64,000 nucleotides of DNA from Gracilaria vermiculophylla (GCA_019155205.2 JAHNZQ020000004.1:2922458-2986457); one strand, 5' to 3'; positions 1 to 11,540 are shown, counted from the first letter of the stretch. The notes: generated from the sequence alone by a model not told the origin. Numbers and translations are program-made.

Positions 1-261
1 ACATTTCGTCGTGGACACAATTCGGATGCTTACATTGACAACAAGAGTGCCGATAGGGTCCTGTAAGGCCTATGACTTCAAACATAGCATGATGACATGG
101 ATTGTCAAACGTGTTTGTAAAGCCTGTTTAGGGCAAACAACACATCGAATCAAACTGCAATTTCACGAGGAATGCATCTAGGCTACGTAAACCATATAAT
201 GTCAAGTCTATTACTCATGATTCATATAATAAAAGCATAAAACAATGAAAATCCTAACAAG
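1..261. other. Unassigned left edge
   Basis: No recognisable domain. Short stretches on the plus strand look vaguely coding, with a CxxC pair near 120, but stop codons are frequent and I cannot name a family. The similarity to family-1 gag begins abruptly near 262, so this is sequence flanking a truncated retroelement. Confidence 0.4.
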
Positions 262-2100
262 TGTTGAGGCACAATTTGGAACGTGCCGCCGCGTATTTGT
301 GACGGAAATTGCAATGGAAAGCGCTCACCGAGATGTGGATGCTTTGCTGGATTTCGATCCCTCACTGGAGTTGATCGCAGATGTTATCCATGTGCAAGTT
401 TGTTCCCAAAACACGCAGCTGCTCCACGTAGCGGCGTTTCAAAGGTATTATTCCGTACAGAAGAAATTCTAACCAACAACACCTAAGGAGACTCCCGGCA
501 GAGGAAGACAGGATACTACCGCACCCTACGACCGAAGAGGAAAGCACACAGCCGTAGGGATACGGGAAGAGCTCAGGAATATTTATATGCCTCTTCTGCA
601 CCTATCCCTCAACGGAGGAGGACAGTGTACCGGTTGCGCAACACTTCACCCAAGCAGAGTAAGACAGGATACTCCTCAGGTGAATCGCGATAGCGGAGGT
701 ATCGCCAGGCACCCAGAAAACCTAAAGACAAGACGCCGAAAGAAACGGAAGGAGAAAAGCAGAAAGCAAAACCCGATTCGGAGAGAAGCTCAGACTCTAA
801 ATCAGTGTACAGCTCCAGCTTGAAGGACAGTAAACGTCCTAAGCAGAACCGCAGAAGGGTCAGCAAGGTCGTCCCGCTCAACGACCTCTTCGCCAAAGTA
901 AGGGACTAAGATAACTACCTGTTGAATGATCGTCCCACTCTTCAGTACTCGCCGTTCGCTGAAATACTTACAAAGATCCAGCGCCGCACGGATATTCGGA
1001 TGAAGAATCATTCCTTATTAGATGAAGACCCCATCTTGGTGTTGAATTTTCTCACACGCTTCCGTTTGGCGTGTAATACCAATCGTGTCCATGAAGATGC
1101 CGCCATGTGGTGCTCTCAGTTCTACGTCCCAGGTCGAGCGCATTCGCTGGTGCAGTCACGTCTCATGGGAGGGATCTCTATTGTGAATGGTTTTAGAACG
1201 CAGATCTCTACGACGTACCCGGAGATGGTGAAAATCTTTCTTAAAAGGTACGAAGCAGATTAGGTGATAGAAGATGCTGACGCTGAAGTCACCTCCTATA
1301 CGGAAAACACGGAACTGACCAACACGGAGTTCCCACAAAAGCTGTGGACGAAGGCCCCACAGTGTGAGAGCGTGTACTCCGAACGGCAGTTGAAATAGTT
1401 GTTTGTCGAGAGACTCCTTCCCTGCATTCGCGGAAGGGTGCGTAATTACTTGAAGATCCACCCAATGACCACCTTTACGGAGCTAGCAGATTTCGCGGAA
1501 CTATATAAGGATACTCACCCTGGCGCTCGTCGCAGTGACGCTCCGCTTTCGTTAAAACTGACGGCCGCAAAGAACCGTCAGGCATCCGCCCTGACGTTGG
1601 ACTCCAGCATCTCAGAGGAGTTCGACAAGCTCACGCTTGTGAAAGAGCAAGAGGACCTTGCCCTCACATACGCCTCATCTTAGGGAGCACTGTCTAAGAC
1701 GGGGACACCCTCCTCTTTCACCTCGTACGCCTGGGCAGAATCTTACAGTGGTGTCCGATTCGCGAGCCTTCGAGCTTACCCTTGACTCCCACCCCGGCAA
1801 TGGGAGCCACCATCCTGCAAGAACTAGAGAAGAACTTCCAGGACCTGAATGACATACCAACGGAGAGCAAATGCTATCGAACTGCGTATCGCGACATCCG
1901 CTCTCCTCGAGGAAACTACGGTTACCACGTTTCACTGGAAGTGCAGCCTGTTCCTCTGTCACTTGTGCCATAAGCGCAGGGGCCGGTATCCAAACCGGTT
2001 CCACCTCAAAAGAACAAATCGCATCTCGATGCGTGGCCGCATCCGCCGTTCTTTACCGGAGCTCACTTCCCCTCCAAACAGAAAAACCCTCGGCGTCCCG
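262..2100 (+). pseudogene. gag: Family-1 Ty3/gypsy gag remnant (element D)
   Basis: Decayed copy of the gag found intact-in-outline at 18880-20760. The alignment starts within the N-terminal domain and runs through the basic/serine-rich linker (about 720-840), then the capsid stretch at 922-1263, recognisable by VLNFLTRFRLACNTNRVHED, and the tail that ends near 2100. Frame changes and stops occur throughout (for example TAG at 1261, TAG at 1681). Neither LTR nor pol remains, so the copy is truncated on both sides. The right edge abuts an opposite-strand gag of a different family. Identification rests on direct similarity to element A in this window; the gag assignment of that family is supported by its position upstream of a protease. 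Confidence 0.8.
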
Positions 2101-3853
2101 AAGACAAATACTGCGGAGTGTCGCCCACATTTGCGACAAAGACCACAAATGAGCAGTTCTGCACAATGTGCACCATTCCAATTGCAACGTTCAGACGACT
2201 CTGCTCGTCCAGCGAGGTTGACGGCTAAACAACCCTCAAACCGTGTCGACGGGCGTTGACCTGATTAAGGACCTGCAGGGCGAGGGTTATCGTCACTGGT
2301 GCTGCAACGCGGAGCTTGGTCGACTCCTGAGATCCCGGTGGCGATTCTCGCGCGGTAGATAGCAGCACCTGATTTTACACATCCCGCCGAAGCGGTTGTC
2401 GCACAATGGGGATTGACGACACATCTTCCTACTCCACCTGTTTCAAACAAAGGTGTGTAGCCCATACAATGTTTTCGCAGTAGTGGCATCTAAGGATGAC
2501 TAGCGTGCCAAGAGAACGGCACACAATGAAAGTGAAGTTGACCACAGACATTCCCAAGCGGAGAATCAGATTATGGTCCTCACCGTCTGTAATGGATTGT
2601 TAATCTAAGGAGTAAACAATTATATAACGGCGGAAAGCCTTGTTTAGGCGCACGAAGGGGTCGGTGTCCGGTCCTCCAGCGCGCTGGCGAGTATTTCGCA
2701 GGGCGAGGATACCCGACTGAATGGCGATGTTAGTGGCATAAGAACGCAAGAGGTACTCAACGGGCTCGTGCCAGCAGGTCACTCCTTCCTCAAATGCCCG
2801 AGATGAACCTCAGACTGAGAGGAGTTGATCTTCACCAAACCCCCGTAAGAATTACGGTACCAGCAAATATGCCTGGGCCTCACTCATACAGAGAATATAG
2901 AATTCCGATACAAATCGGGCGAAGAAACCCAGTACCAAAACCAGATTGTCTCCAGTAAAGTTCTGGTTTCTAATGCACAGTTGCTTTTGCCTGATGCAGT
3001 TCTTCACCTTTCCCGTGTCGCGGGGTGTCCTGCCCATAGAGAAATCTTCTGACAGATAATATCGGGATGAAAACAACTCCTTGTAAAAGGAATTGATGCG
3101 CTTCAGCTCTTGAAACCTGGGGTGTTTCCTATCCTTTGATTTGGATCGGACTGCCTCATAGGTGGTCAATGACCGTTGAATACGGAGACTCCGCTCCGGG
3201 CGGTAACTGTCACAGTCACTCTGTTAGGACTCAGAATCCTGATAAGTCGCTTCCGATTCCGAGGAAGAGTTCCTATATTTGCCGCAGTTCCTTCGGGTGT
3301 TTTCGCATTTGAGGGCCATAATGATCCTCCCAGCGATCATCACACTTAAAGTCAGCTGTTTGTGCTGCGGAGGCAGATAAAAGCACAGTTTTCTCGAACG
3401 ACTTTATTCAAACTCGTACTCTATGAAATCGACTATCTACGTCTCCGATGTAGGACGCTGGCGAATCGAAATATTCCAGTGTCGTATTGACATCTGACCG
3501 CAGCAAGCGGAGCTTCTCCGCGACATTCGTCGAGAGACTCTCTTAATGCCTGGTGAGACTCCAATTCTAAAGCCAGGGCTTGCTGGGTTAGCCGCACGTT
3601 GCGGATCTGATCTTCCAAACGAACCGTGTCAGCCTTATCCACCAGCCGCCGTGGCGAAGACCACACTATTAGCTACTGATAGCCTGGTCCCGGGTGATAA
3701 GGTATCCGGCCCAGCTGTCAGTGTTACAGGGTGTACCTGGTCTGCACCAGTTGTCTCGAGAGTAACCATAGGGCGCTCCTCGTTCTCTTTCTTAGATCGG
3801 CTCCAAGTCGTTAGCGGCTGGGCTCCAGTGGATTTCCGGCGTACAGCAGACAT
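2100..3853 (-). pseudogene. gag: Degenerate gypsy-type gag, second family (K)
   Basis: Read on the minus strand from 3853. The N-terminal part (3853-3433) is basic, then holds a likely coiled coil (LEDQIRNVRLTQQALALELE, about 3600). A Ser/Asp/Arg linker follows near 3250-3150. The capsid-like core (3080-2600) reads NFTGDNLVLVLGFFARFVSE and later LLRSYATNIAIQSGILALRN with VRLNKAFRR, wording typical of Ty3/gypsy capsids. A decayed zinc knuckle (CGLCRKCGRH) lies near 2120-2145. Stops and frame changes break it into pieces. No protease or pol follows at lower coordinates because element D begins there. Family membership is inferred from these motifs. Confidence 0.65.
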
Positions 3854-4559
3854 CCATCACGACGGCGAAAGCTAGGCAAAGAGTTACTGTCCCAAGGGAC
3901 AAGAAATGAAAAGTAAAAGGGACTTCAAAGAGAATCTGCCCCTAGATCTACGTTCAAAGTCGGGAGATCAATTTGTAACGCAATACTTCAAAGGGGAAAT
4001 TACCACGAAGGATGTTCGAAACTGCCTCTCTCGAGGTAGTTCCGGGGCAGAGGTTTCTTCGGGCGGGACACCTGAGTTGAGCGTAAATCCGGATCCAAGC
4101 CGTTGCAATGGGCGCAGGAGGAAGAAGAATGCAGAAACCGGGGATCCAACAAGTCCTGTGTTGGACTCCAAGTCCTGTGATTGCGGCAGTTCACGTGAGT
4201 ATAGTGAGGTTTTGTGTAGTATTTTGGGCTATCTTGGCGCGGTTAGGTAACATGTTAGGCCGGAATGGACCCAAATCGCCCTCGTGGCTTTAATTGTTCT
4301 CGTAAGCGCGGCCTAACCAGAATTCGGTGAACAGGCAAAGTGCCGAGGAAATTCCTTCCTGGAGGGCGTTGCACGTCACATAGTTCCTAAAAGAACTCAA
4401 AAATTGTACAAAAACACCACTTTTTGTCGTACAACACGGAGGTGACGGCCGGCAACCCGGACAACGCTTACGAGAGAGACAGCACATCGCCCAAAGTAGG
4501 GGGCAATTGCTTTACAGTTGGTAGCGCAAGATGATACTCGGATTGAGTGGACGGGATTG
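3854..4559. other. Spacer between gag K and pol J
   Basis: Probably contains the C-terminal end of the minus-strand pol J and perhaps LTR remnants, since a pol 3' end and a gag 5' end face each other here on the same strand. I could not find a matching second LTR in the window, so no boundary is proposed. Confidence 0.35.
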
Positions 4560-5120
4560 CCACCCGCGGCATGGAAGAAAAGGTACGGAAGAGGTTTTTG
4601 GATTGGCCATCAGCTTAGGGGTGGTCTACAAAAAAGTTGCTTTTGCAAATTCCCAGTATTTGTATAAAGGAAGGACATATATGCACAGCCGGCTTTGGAC
4701 TGCGATCGGAGATGAGGGTGTGTGGGGTTCCGAATTTCGAGAAGAGATGCGCATCTAGAATTGAGATGGTGTGTTTGGCACATATGGTATTAGATGTTGG
4801 TATTCACGGGACTCGCTTCAAAAGCTTATCGAAGAGCACCAGGATTGTTTCCTGTTCTGCGATGTTTCACTAAAGCTCCGTCATAAATTCAAAGGTGATC
4901 GTCTGCCCACAACTCTATAGGATAGGGAGTGATTTTAAACGGCCAGGCGGAGGAGAGTTCGGGGACTTGTTGAATTTGCAAACCAAACAGTATCTCCAGA
5001 AATAAAAATTAGCTTTGAACATTTGCGGCCCGTATTTGTAGCGAATAGCTTTGCAAAACGACTTATTTGGACCAAAATGTCCAAATCTTTGAGAACAGGC
5101 GATCTGTTCCGTCTTCACGT
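4560..5120 (-). pseudogene. pol: Ty3/gypsy integrase remnant (element J)
   Basis: Minus-strand integrase. The zinc-binding end with CLVCKFNKSPNSPPPGRLKS lies near 5000-4930. The start of the core follows, TITFEFMTEL near 4890 matching the usual 'DITMDFITGL' position, then a segment reading FGTPHTLISDRSP near 4705 (second catalytic Asp retained) and KADGQSKNLFRTF near 4610, where the catalytic Glu position carries Lys. Several frames and stops are involved. It continues the RNase H and RT seen at higher coordinates, so this is one decayed minus-strand pol. Confidence 0.75.
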
Positions 5121-5379
5121 GGTCTAGAAGAATTTCGAGACGCGTTGCAGGGCGAGTGTCGAAGATATAAAAGTATCAGTGATTCTCAAATTTGCTTTGC
5201 AGTAGGATTTGGACCTTATAATCCTGTTAGTAGTCGAGGAAAATATCATCTTGACCAGCGCTGTCGAGAGGTATCCAGCCAGAGTCTGATCATGAATGTC
5301 AGTGAACTTTGCTATTTTTGCACAAAGCCGCGGAGGTTTGTGATTCAGATTGGCGGCTCATGATGTTATGTACAACGTT

Positions 5380-5690
5380 CTTTTTCCCGGCGATTCCTCC
5401 TAAGTGGCGTGAAAAATCTTAAATCCCAGCGTGTCAGTAGCATTTGCATCCCAAAAGCTTGTGATTTTTTTCAGGGTAGCCAATGGCATCGTGGTCGGGG
5501 AAGATGGTGAAACGTTGGCCTCTAGGATACGGACCCAAATAGTGGAGTGCAATTATGGCTGCAAAGCGCTCCTCGTCGCGTGTGTCCCATTTTTTCTCTG
5601 CCAGCGAGAGCCGATAAGAGAGAAAAGCGACTACATGGCAATTTTACGAAAGAGAGGCTTCGATGGCTAATTGAGACATGGCTATGGCTA
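5380..5690 (-). pseudogene. pol: Ty3/gypsy RNase H remnant (element J)
   Basis: On the minus strand a segment near 5600-5450 reads HTRREERFAAIIALHYLGPY then GQRFTIFPDHDAIGYPEK, the usual gypsy RNase H order (ERE..A....L, then FT..TDH..L). Downstream comes the tether to integrase with a short match to 'DFx..PGK.NVVADALSR'. Stops and frameshifts are present. It lies between the RT and integrase remnants of the same element. Confidence 0.7.
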
Positions 5691-5789
5691 GAACGAAAAC
5701 AAAGGAAGCTTCGGACATCGCCACCACTGTTGCAGAGACGGAGGCGGTTTTCAGCGATTTGAATGCCTTCGTCTGCCCTTTTTTTATCA

Positions 5790-6310
5790 TAACTAATGCG
5801 AGAGCATGAATTACGACATTGGGCGCAGGTAATTTTCTTAGCAGTTTCTAAAACTTCGCTAATATTTGGTGGATTACGTGAATTGGGTCCTATTCCGAAT
5901 AATTATTGGCGCGGACCAGTTGCAAACGTCTTTCACAAGGTGGTTCTGAGTTGGTACCTGTCTTCCAGAAACATAAAGTCCAAGAATTTCACTTCGTGTG
6001 TGTGGAATGTGCACTTGCTGAGCTTGGCAAAAAGATTTTTTTTGAAAGGCGTTTATTACAGATTATTTGTGCAGTTTGTTTTCTATGAAGATGCTGTAAA
6101 CAAAGATGTTGTCGCCGTATAGAAGCAGACAGTTCCCATTGCGGTGGCGGAGGACGGGCGTGATGAGTAGGGAAGTGCAGCGCGAGCGTTGGTTATTCAA
6201 AACAGAGTAGAGGCCATTCAAAGGGTCTTAATGTGTGGTTGTCGATGTTCCCTTTGGTGTTGGCACGTCTCTGAGACGCAACTGTGGAATTTTTGTTGAT
6301 GGCGCACGGG
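5790..6310 (-). pseudogene. pol: Ty3/gypsy reverse transcriptase remnant (element J)
   Basis: Minus-strand RT palm and thumb. The catalytic box reads LLYGDNIFVYS near 6115, so the usual YxDD is GDN-like and probably inactive. It is followed by the thumb region (EILGLYVSG near 5990 matching 'EFLGHVVS', and DVCNWSAPIIIRNRTQF near 5920 matching the 'V..WP.P....ELRSFLGL' block). Frame changes and stops are frequent. The N-terminal half, above 6310, is not recognisable. Confidence 0.65.
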
Positions 6311-7552
6311 TAAGGCTTGTTTCCATAGACCATGGATCTCGTGGAGATGCACCTTGATTATCGTCAACCTCCATGGTGGGAGCTGCTCTTCGACCGCTTG
6401 GGGGTGTTGTTACTAGTTTTTCATCACTCGGCGGCTTGCAATTTTAGCACAAAGTCCATTGCGTGCTCCAGCTTGGGAGAAATACAATAGGTGTATTATT
6501 TTCAGAGCTTTCACCGATATTCAAGAGCCCTGATAATAGCGCCTCGATGTTTGGGAAGAGCGACTCATTGTTTCGTTTCTGGGGTGCAACACTAGTCAGC
6601 GATGTTGTGCATCCGGCAGACGGCAAAAGGAAGTTCTCGAGTAGCAATGACTGTAAGAAACAGTAATGTATCTTTGCGAATGCTGGAGACGAAAGAGCGC
6701 ATTGAGAGAGATGTGCGATGGAGGAGATGAGCAGCCAAATTAAGGTTGCTTACTGCCTTGCAGACCTTTCAAAGGTCGGCCTGTACGGCATTAGAGGTAT
6801 TTTCTAGCAAATTTCTGGGTGCAGAGCGGCTAAGCTGGTCGGTGGTTGATGAAATCAGAGGACTTGTGCCCTACTTGTGGCAGAGCAGATCGTTAACCGA
6901 TGTGGGGAGATTCCCTCGTAGTATTCTGTTGAGACGCAGTGGGATCCATTGGGTATGTGGTCTTCATAGATGTAGATGTGAAATTCTGTTTTATTGCTCA
7001 ACTCTCGAACGAACAAACGTGGTTACCAAAGACTTTAATTTAACCCAGTATTTTGCCGAATTAATCATGCCTTCTCGAGGCCAAAATTTTCATCGAGCAC
7101 TGCTGGTCTTTGACAGCAAAAAGGACATCTTTGACAGTAGCCGGCTCTGACGTACATGTGCAGCTGGTGTTGTTGTGTTTCAGAAAAACTGATGCTTTGG
7201 AGAGGGGGGTTATCCCCGGGGATGTATAGCAAAGAATAGGCTACGGGGATAACGGAGATTCTGTGGCTTTGGCGATGGTGGGTTGAATGGCAGAGGAGGC
7301 GGTATTCATGGCCGCGGTGGCGACGGTGGCAGCTTTTGGGCACGGAATATCATGATTCTTTGGCGATGGGTGTGATGAGCAGCGCAGAGAGCGGCTGGCT
7401 GACATCATCGCAGAAAGATTGCAAAGGTGGGCATTTCGGAAGCTCATTTTTATAAACATAAACCATAAACTATAGCGGTTCAAGCAAGTTGCACTACATA
7501 CTGCAAGCGATGTCCCCGCGCGTCGCAACATAATGCATAAGAATATTTCAAT
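6311..7552. other. Unassigned, probably 5' part of element J
   Basis: Open stretches exist on both strands (for example plus 6746-7150, minus 7065-7343) but none shows a recognisable motif. Position suggests the gag to RT part of the minus-strand element J or flanking sequence. No LTR was detected. Confidence 0.3.
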
Positions 7553-7805
7553 GTGTCAGAATGACACTCGGTTCACTCCGAGTCACGACAGTACTTCGTA
7601 TGCTTCAAGCACTTCAAGGACGCGTCGCATAGTTCAAGCGCACGACAATATTGCGCTATTCACTATGAACGTTCACGTAGGCAAAATAGAAGTTCAGACG
7701 CTGAACATCTAGTTTGAAAAAAACTGTAAAACACAGCCGGAACCACCTTGAAGAAGAGCGTTCTTCTGGCCAGACTTCTTCAAACTCTCCTCTATTGCAT
7801 CTTTT
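7553..7805 (+). repeat. Decayed LTR-like repeat, 5' copy (element B)
   Basis: The part from about 7674 to 7800 aligns with 11866-12000 at roughly two-thirds identity by eye, sharing the blocks 'AACACAGCCG' and 'GAAGAGCG' with 'GGCCAGA' in order. The pair brackets a gypsy gag-pol body, so they are taken as its LTRs. The start at 7553 (TGTCAG) is a guess; the end is not defined. Confidence 0.45.
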
Positions 7806-8205
7806 CCTGGTCCTCCCGCTGAATGTTTGGTCTCTTTCATATTCTTATCTCCCTCACCCTCGTACTCCGTGAGCCTTAAACCTTCCTGTGTGCAGATTAT
7901 TTATGCCACCACTAGCTCACGTTTTCCACCATAACGTTTGATCCAGCCTGTCAGCAACGAACTCTATAGACCACGCAAGCGATGTGTGGCTGCCGCTACG
8001 GCTGCTCTTTCAACTACTGCGGCACCTGCTGCAATAAAACATGCAGTGCGCGACCACTTAGAGGCAGGCCAACACCAACGCTCGTTCTTTCCGTAGATGG
8101 CTTCCTTGCCGCGCTCTCAGCCTCGACTTCTGCTAAAAATCAAGAATGAGTCAAAGTCCGGAGATCTAATCCCACTCAGTACAATCCTTCACTCTCTTCG
8201 CAGCC

Positions 8206-9420
8206 AAAAAAAGCCATGGAGTCATCTGGCTTTACAGATGCAAAACTAGGAGACACGGATATCGGGACAAGTGGAGAATCTGGAACGTCTATTCTAAGGT
8301 TTCGTGCCCTACGCAACACCCCAGAACAACACATATCCAATCACCACCCTCCCAGCAGCTGTGACCCACGACCTGCCTCAGCAAAGGATTCAAGAAGATT
8401 ATTCAGTCAAGGTGCATCCAGATGCCCGGTTCTTACGCCCGGACATCAAAATAGGGCAGATAATCGCCGGGACGCATGACCACTTAGCACCAGTAAAAAC
8501 TGAGCAATGTGCCCAAGGTAGAAGTCCTACCAGCCGTTCGGGTATTACAAATGCTGTCATAGTCGCATGCAATATCACGTACACCACACGACACGGTGAA
8601 GGTTCTTCAGTGTGGGTTAAAGACTTCATTTCCGGTATCAGTAAAGTCACGGTACTCTTTTCAGCAGTAACGGCGACCATAGAACTGCATATAGCAGTGT
8701 ACCAGCTTCGCAAAGCAGACGACCACTAGTACAGTTGAAAAAGACGCCATGGAAAAACCTTTATGTCCTTGGAGAATATCAAAGTCGGAATACGGAAGGC
8801 CTTTGTCCCCGCAATCAAGCTCACAGAAAACCGCTTAAAACGTATCCAATTTCAGTTCCAAGGCCCCGTGAAAGAACATTGTACTCGGTTCATACACCTC
8901 GTGGACACGTGTCAAATACCGCTTTCCGAGGCCTACAGCTATCTGCCGTTTTTACTTCTGACACAAAACAGATGCAAATTATCAGAACATTACCCCACAG
9001 GATCCCCTCCTGATCTTTAACACGCCCTAAAATTTGTCCGGACGCTCCATAAAGCTGATAAATGGCGTACAATGGCACGCAGCGCCTCCGGATAGCCTGT
9101 AATATCTCGCCATACGAGCAGTCATAACCATCAAAGCCGTCGCTCATGAACCAGGTCTTCAAAACTCACAGACCCCGCCAATATCAATACGGTCGTCCAT
9201 GCGCCCTCGCTGGAAGCAGCACAGGAGATTTTCAATGAAGAACATAACAGCATTTATTGGGCTCTCGAACGCTGTTTGCGCTGTGGCCAGTGCTCATGGA
9301 GGTACCCGGACAACCCCTGTCGCAAACCTCTAATGTATGTTTCTCGTTCTTGTAAATCGCGGGCATAAAACGAGAGCCGCCGCACATCAGTTCGGCTCCC
9401 GTCAACTCTCCCGCTCTCCA
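8206..9420 (+). pseudogene. gag: Degenerate gag region (element B)
   Basis: Plus-strand remnants in changing frames. A segment near 8763-9017 reads FQFQGPVKEHCTRFIHLVDT, which resembles the start of a gypsy capsid domain. Near 9340-9390 a segment NRGHKTRAAAH resembles the second half of a zinc knuckle. Position upstream of the RT of the same strand supports gag. No single frame can be followed and no start codon can be chosen with confidence. Confidence 0.4.
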
Positions 9421-9939
9421 TCCCCTCCGACCACAATATACGGCACATGCACCCCAAATCACTACTTTTACTCTTTCAACTATTGATATGCATCCTACGG
9501 GAGAAATGATGTACGAAGTTACTCTAAATGGCCTCAGCCTTGGTTTTCATCTCAACTCGGGAGTTTCGCACGCCATTCCTACCCCCGCTGTCGCTAAATA
9601 GTGTACACTGCTAAACTGCCTTTCAAACCCTCGCGCTTCTGCGAAATAGAACTCGGAGACAGAGCCACCACCCCAAGTTTGGCGGAAGCGGAAGCTGAAA
9701 GATTGCTGCCCATCGATAAGGCGTATGTAATCAAGATACAGGAGCACAGCAGTAATCTACCCTTGATGACTGTTGGCCGCCCCTTACTACGTTAAACACT
9801 GGCAACCATTGATTGGCCTTCAATTTTGCTTTCCATCAAGTGCGCCCATGGATCAAGTTTCACAATCCACTCTCGTCGCTCCCTAGCCCATAACACGTGG
9901 TCTAATATGGACACGGTACCGACGATACCCTTCAAACAA

Positions 9940-10960
9940 CTCCGCCAGTTTGCCAGGACAAAATAATGCAAAATATACGCAATCCGTCTCAGCCCGGCCT
10001 CTTCCATCAACTGCCATCCGGATAAAACAGAACTTGTTGACGAGTTTCACGATGTATTTTGGGAAGAGCTCCTCGATACTTCGCCGCCATCTTGCGAGTT
10101 CGATTTTGAAATCAACCTCGAAGGCGATGAACCGCCCCGCGTGGGAACCATCACCCAGCCCTCCGTACAGAAATTCCTTGTACTCCGAAATAAATTCGAT
10201 TCACTATTCCGAAAAGGCCTCCTCCGTCCTTCAGCTTCTCCGTACGGAGCAGCCGTCTTCCTCTTATAGAACAAGTCCGCCGAGCTGCGTATGGTTTGTT
10301 AGTATCGCAGCCTCAACCACATAACCATTGCGGACTTCACATCCTGTCTTGGCATCTATGGAGCGCTTGGATCAGATGGCAGGCGCAAAGTTCTTCTCTT
10401 AGATTACCTTAGCGGGCGCCTACCACCAGTTATGCGTCAAGGAGAGTTAATGCCACAAAGCAGCCATAAAGACCTATTTGGGATCTTTCGAGTGACGCGT
10501 CCTGTTCTTTGGACTCACCAATGTGCCAGCCGCCCTCTCACGACTGGTCGTTTCTGTCCTACAACACGTGAAAGACTATTGTCTCGTACTGTATTTGGAT
10601 GAAATTCTCGTCTACAGTCCTTCACTGGAAGAGCACAAGCTGCATTTGCGTGCCGTCCCCGAGGCACTTCGCAAAAATCAGCTATTCGCCAAATTGAGCA
10701 AATGTGCATTTGGTGTTCGCCAAGCGGCCTTTATTGGCTACTATGTATCAGCCCAAGGCATTCACATGTAGGACCATCTTCGTACTACAGTTAGAGACTG
10801 GCCAAGGCCCCGGAATATACACTTTGTGCATCAGTTTCTGGGCCTCGCCAACTTCTATTGGCGTTTTTTCAAAGGCAATGCGCCCATTCTCTGCCGAATC
10901 TGGGATTTATAGCGCTCTCGCGTTTTCCAATGGGGCCCAGAGCATATCAATTCCTTCAAC
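9940..10960 (+). pseudogene. pol: Ty3/gypsy reverse transcriptase remnant (element B)
   Basis: Plus-strand RT in several frames. Blocks in order: CEFDFEINLEGDEPP near 10095, LFRKGLLRPSASPYGAAVFL near 10205-10265, ELRMVC near 10280, then the palm box LVLYLDEILVYSPSLEEHKL at about 10585-10644, followed by LHLRAVPEALRKNQLFAKLS and the 'HQFLGLANFYWRFF' thumb block near 10830-10870. The catalytic pair reads LDE instead of LDD, so the second aspartate is lost. The longest clean stretch is 10523-10771. The same family is seen at 15630-16450, which shares LHLRAV and the LANF.RRF wording. Confidence 0.8.
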
Positions 10961-11326
10961 ATTATTAAAAACTTTGTGATGTCAGCGGCAGTCCAGGCAC
11001 CTGCGAATGCCTTCAATGAGTTTGTTTTGGCTACCGACGCTTTCAAAGTCGCCGTTACTGTCCCTCTACTCCAGGCAGAGCATCCCATCGCATTCTTATC
11101 CCACCGCCTTCTCACTCGCTGAGAACCGCTGGAATATCGGTGAAAGGGCACTTTTCGCTGCAATAATTGCACTCGATATGTAGAGCCCTTATCTATGCGG
11201 ACGGCACTTAACGATCTTGACAGATCAAGACCCGATCACTTATCTCAAGACCAAATACAAAAATTCTGGTCGCCAGTGTCCTTGTGTGGACGAGATACAG
11301 GAATTTTTCTTCGACATTGAGCATCA
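10961..11326 (+). pseudogene. pol: Ty3/gypsy RNase H remnant cut off by TRIM array (element B)
   Basis: After the RT thumb, a segment reads FVLATDAFKVAVTVPLLQAE near 11020-11080 and PIAFLSHRL near 11090-11115, the RNase H catalytic-Asp block. Near 11280-11325 EIQEFFFDIEHH matches the end of gypsy RNase H. The element stops here: the next base begins the TRIM array, and no integrase is found on the other side. Confidence 0.7.
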
Positions 11327-11405
11327 TGGTGATAGTTCAAATGGTGAACTGTGCGCCCTGTGTCACAAGAGAGTATAGCGCAAATAGCTCATCTGTTTTC
11401 CAACA
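11327..11405 (+). repeat. TRIM LTR, first copy
   Basis: A 79-bp terminal repeat (TG...CA), with one difference from the consensus start (TGGTGATAG for TGTTGATAG). It ends in CCAACA. Identical architecture recurs at 11557, 11787, 60798 and 61029 on the plus strand and 50484 and 50739 on the minus strand. Confidence 0.9.
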
Positions 11406-11420
11406 GGTTATGGGCCCAGC
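11406..11420 (+). promoter_or_regulatory. TRIM primer-binding site (half initiator tRNA-Met)
   Basis: GGTTATGGGCCCAGC lies directly after the LTR. It is the complement of the conserved anticodon arm of eukaryotic initiator tRNA-Met (GCTGGGCCCATAACC), not of a tRNA 3' end. Drosophila copia has the same arrangement, priming from a cleaved 5' half of that tRNA. Repeated at 11636-11650, 60877-60891 and, on the minus strand, 50724-50738. Confidence 0.85.
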
Positions 11421-11434
11421 TAATCGCTAGGACC

Positions 11435-11451
11435 CTGGGTTCGACTCCCAG
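11435..11451 (+). other. tRNA-like T-arm / B-box motif in TRIM
   Basis: CTGGG-TTCGACT-CCCAG is a perfect 5-bp stem with a 7-nt loop and contains GGTTCGACTCC, a fit to the RNA polymerase III B box. It recurs at 11665-11681 and, with a changed loop and one weak pair, 60906-60922. Upstream in the LTR an A-box-like TAGCGCAAATAG (11376-11387) and GTCAC (11362) complementary to GTGAC (11454-11458) could close an acceptor-like stem. Function is inference. Confidence 0.5.
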
Positions 11452-11540
11452 AAGTGACCTGAGCCTGAGAAATTGTACAGGTGTACAGCAGTAGTGAAGA
11501 TTGGCTACTGTAAGCTCGAGGTCTCCTTATGTAAGGAAGT

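Noticed and set aside
11406..11460. A genuine tRNA gene
   Set aside because: The first 15 bases are the complement of initiator tRNA, not a tRNA strand, and no full cloverleaf of normal length can be drawn; only a tRNA-like arm remains.
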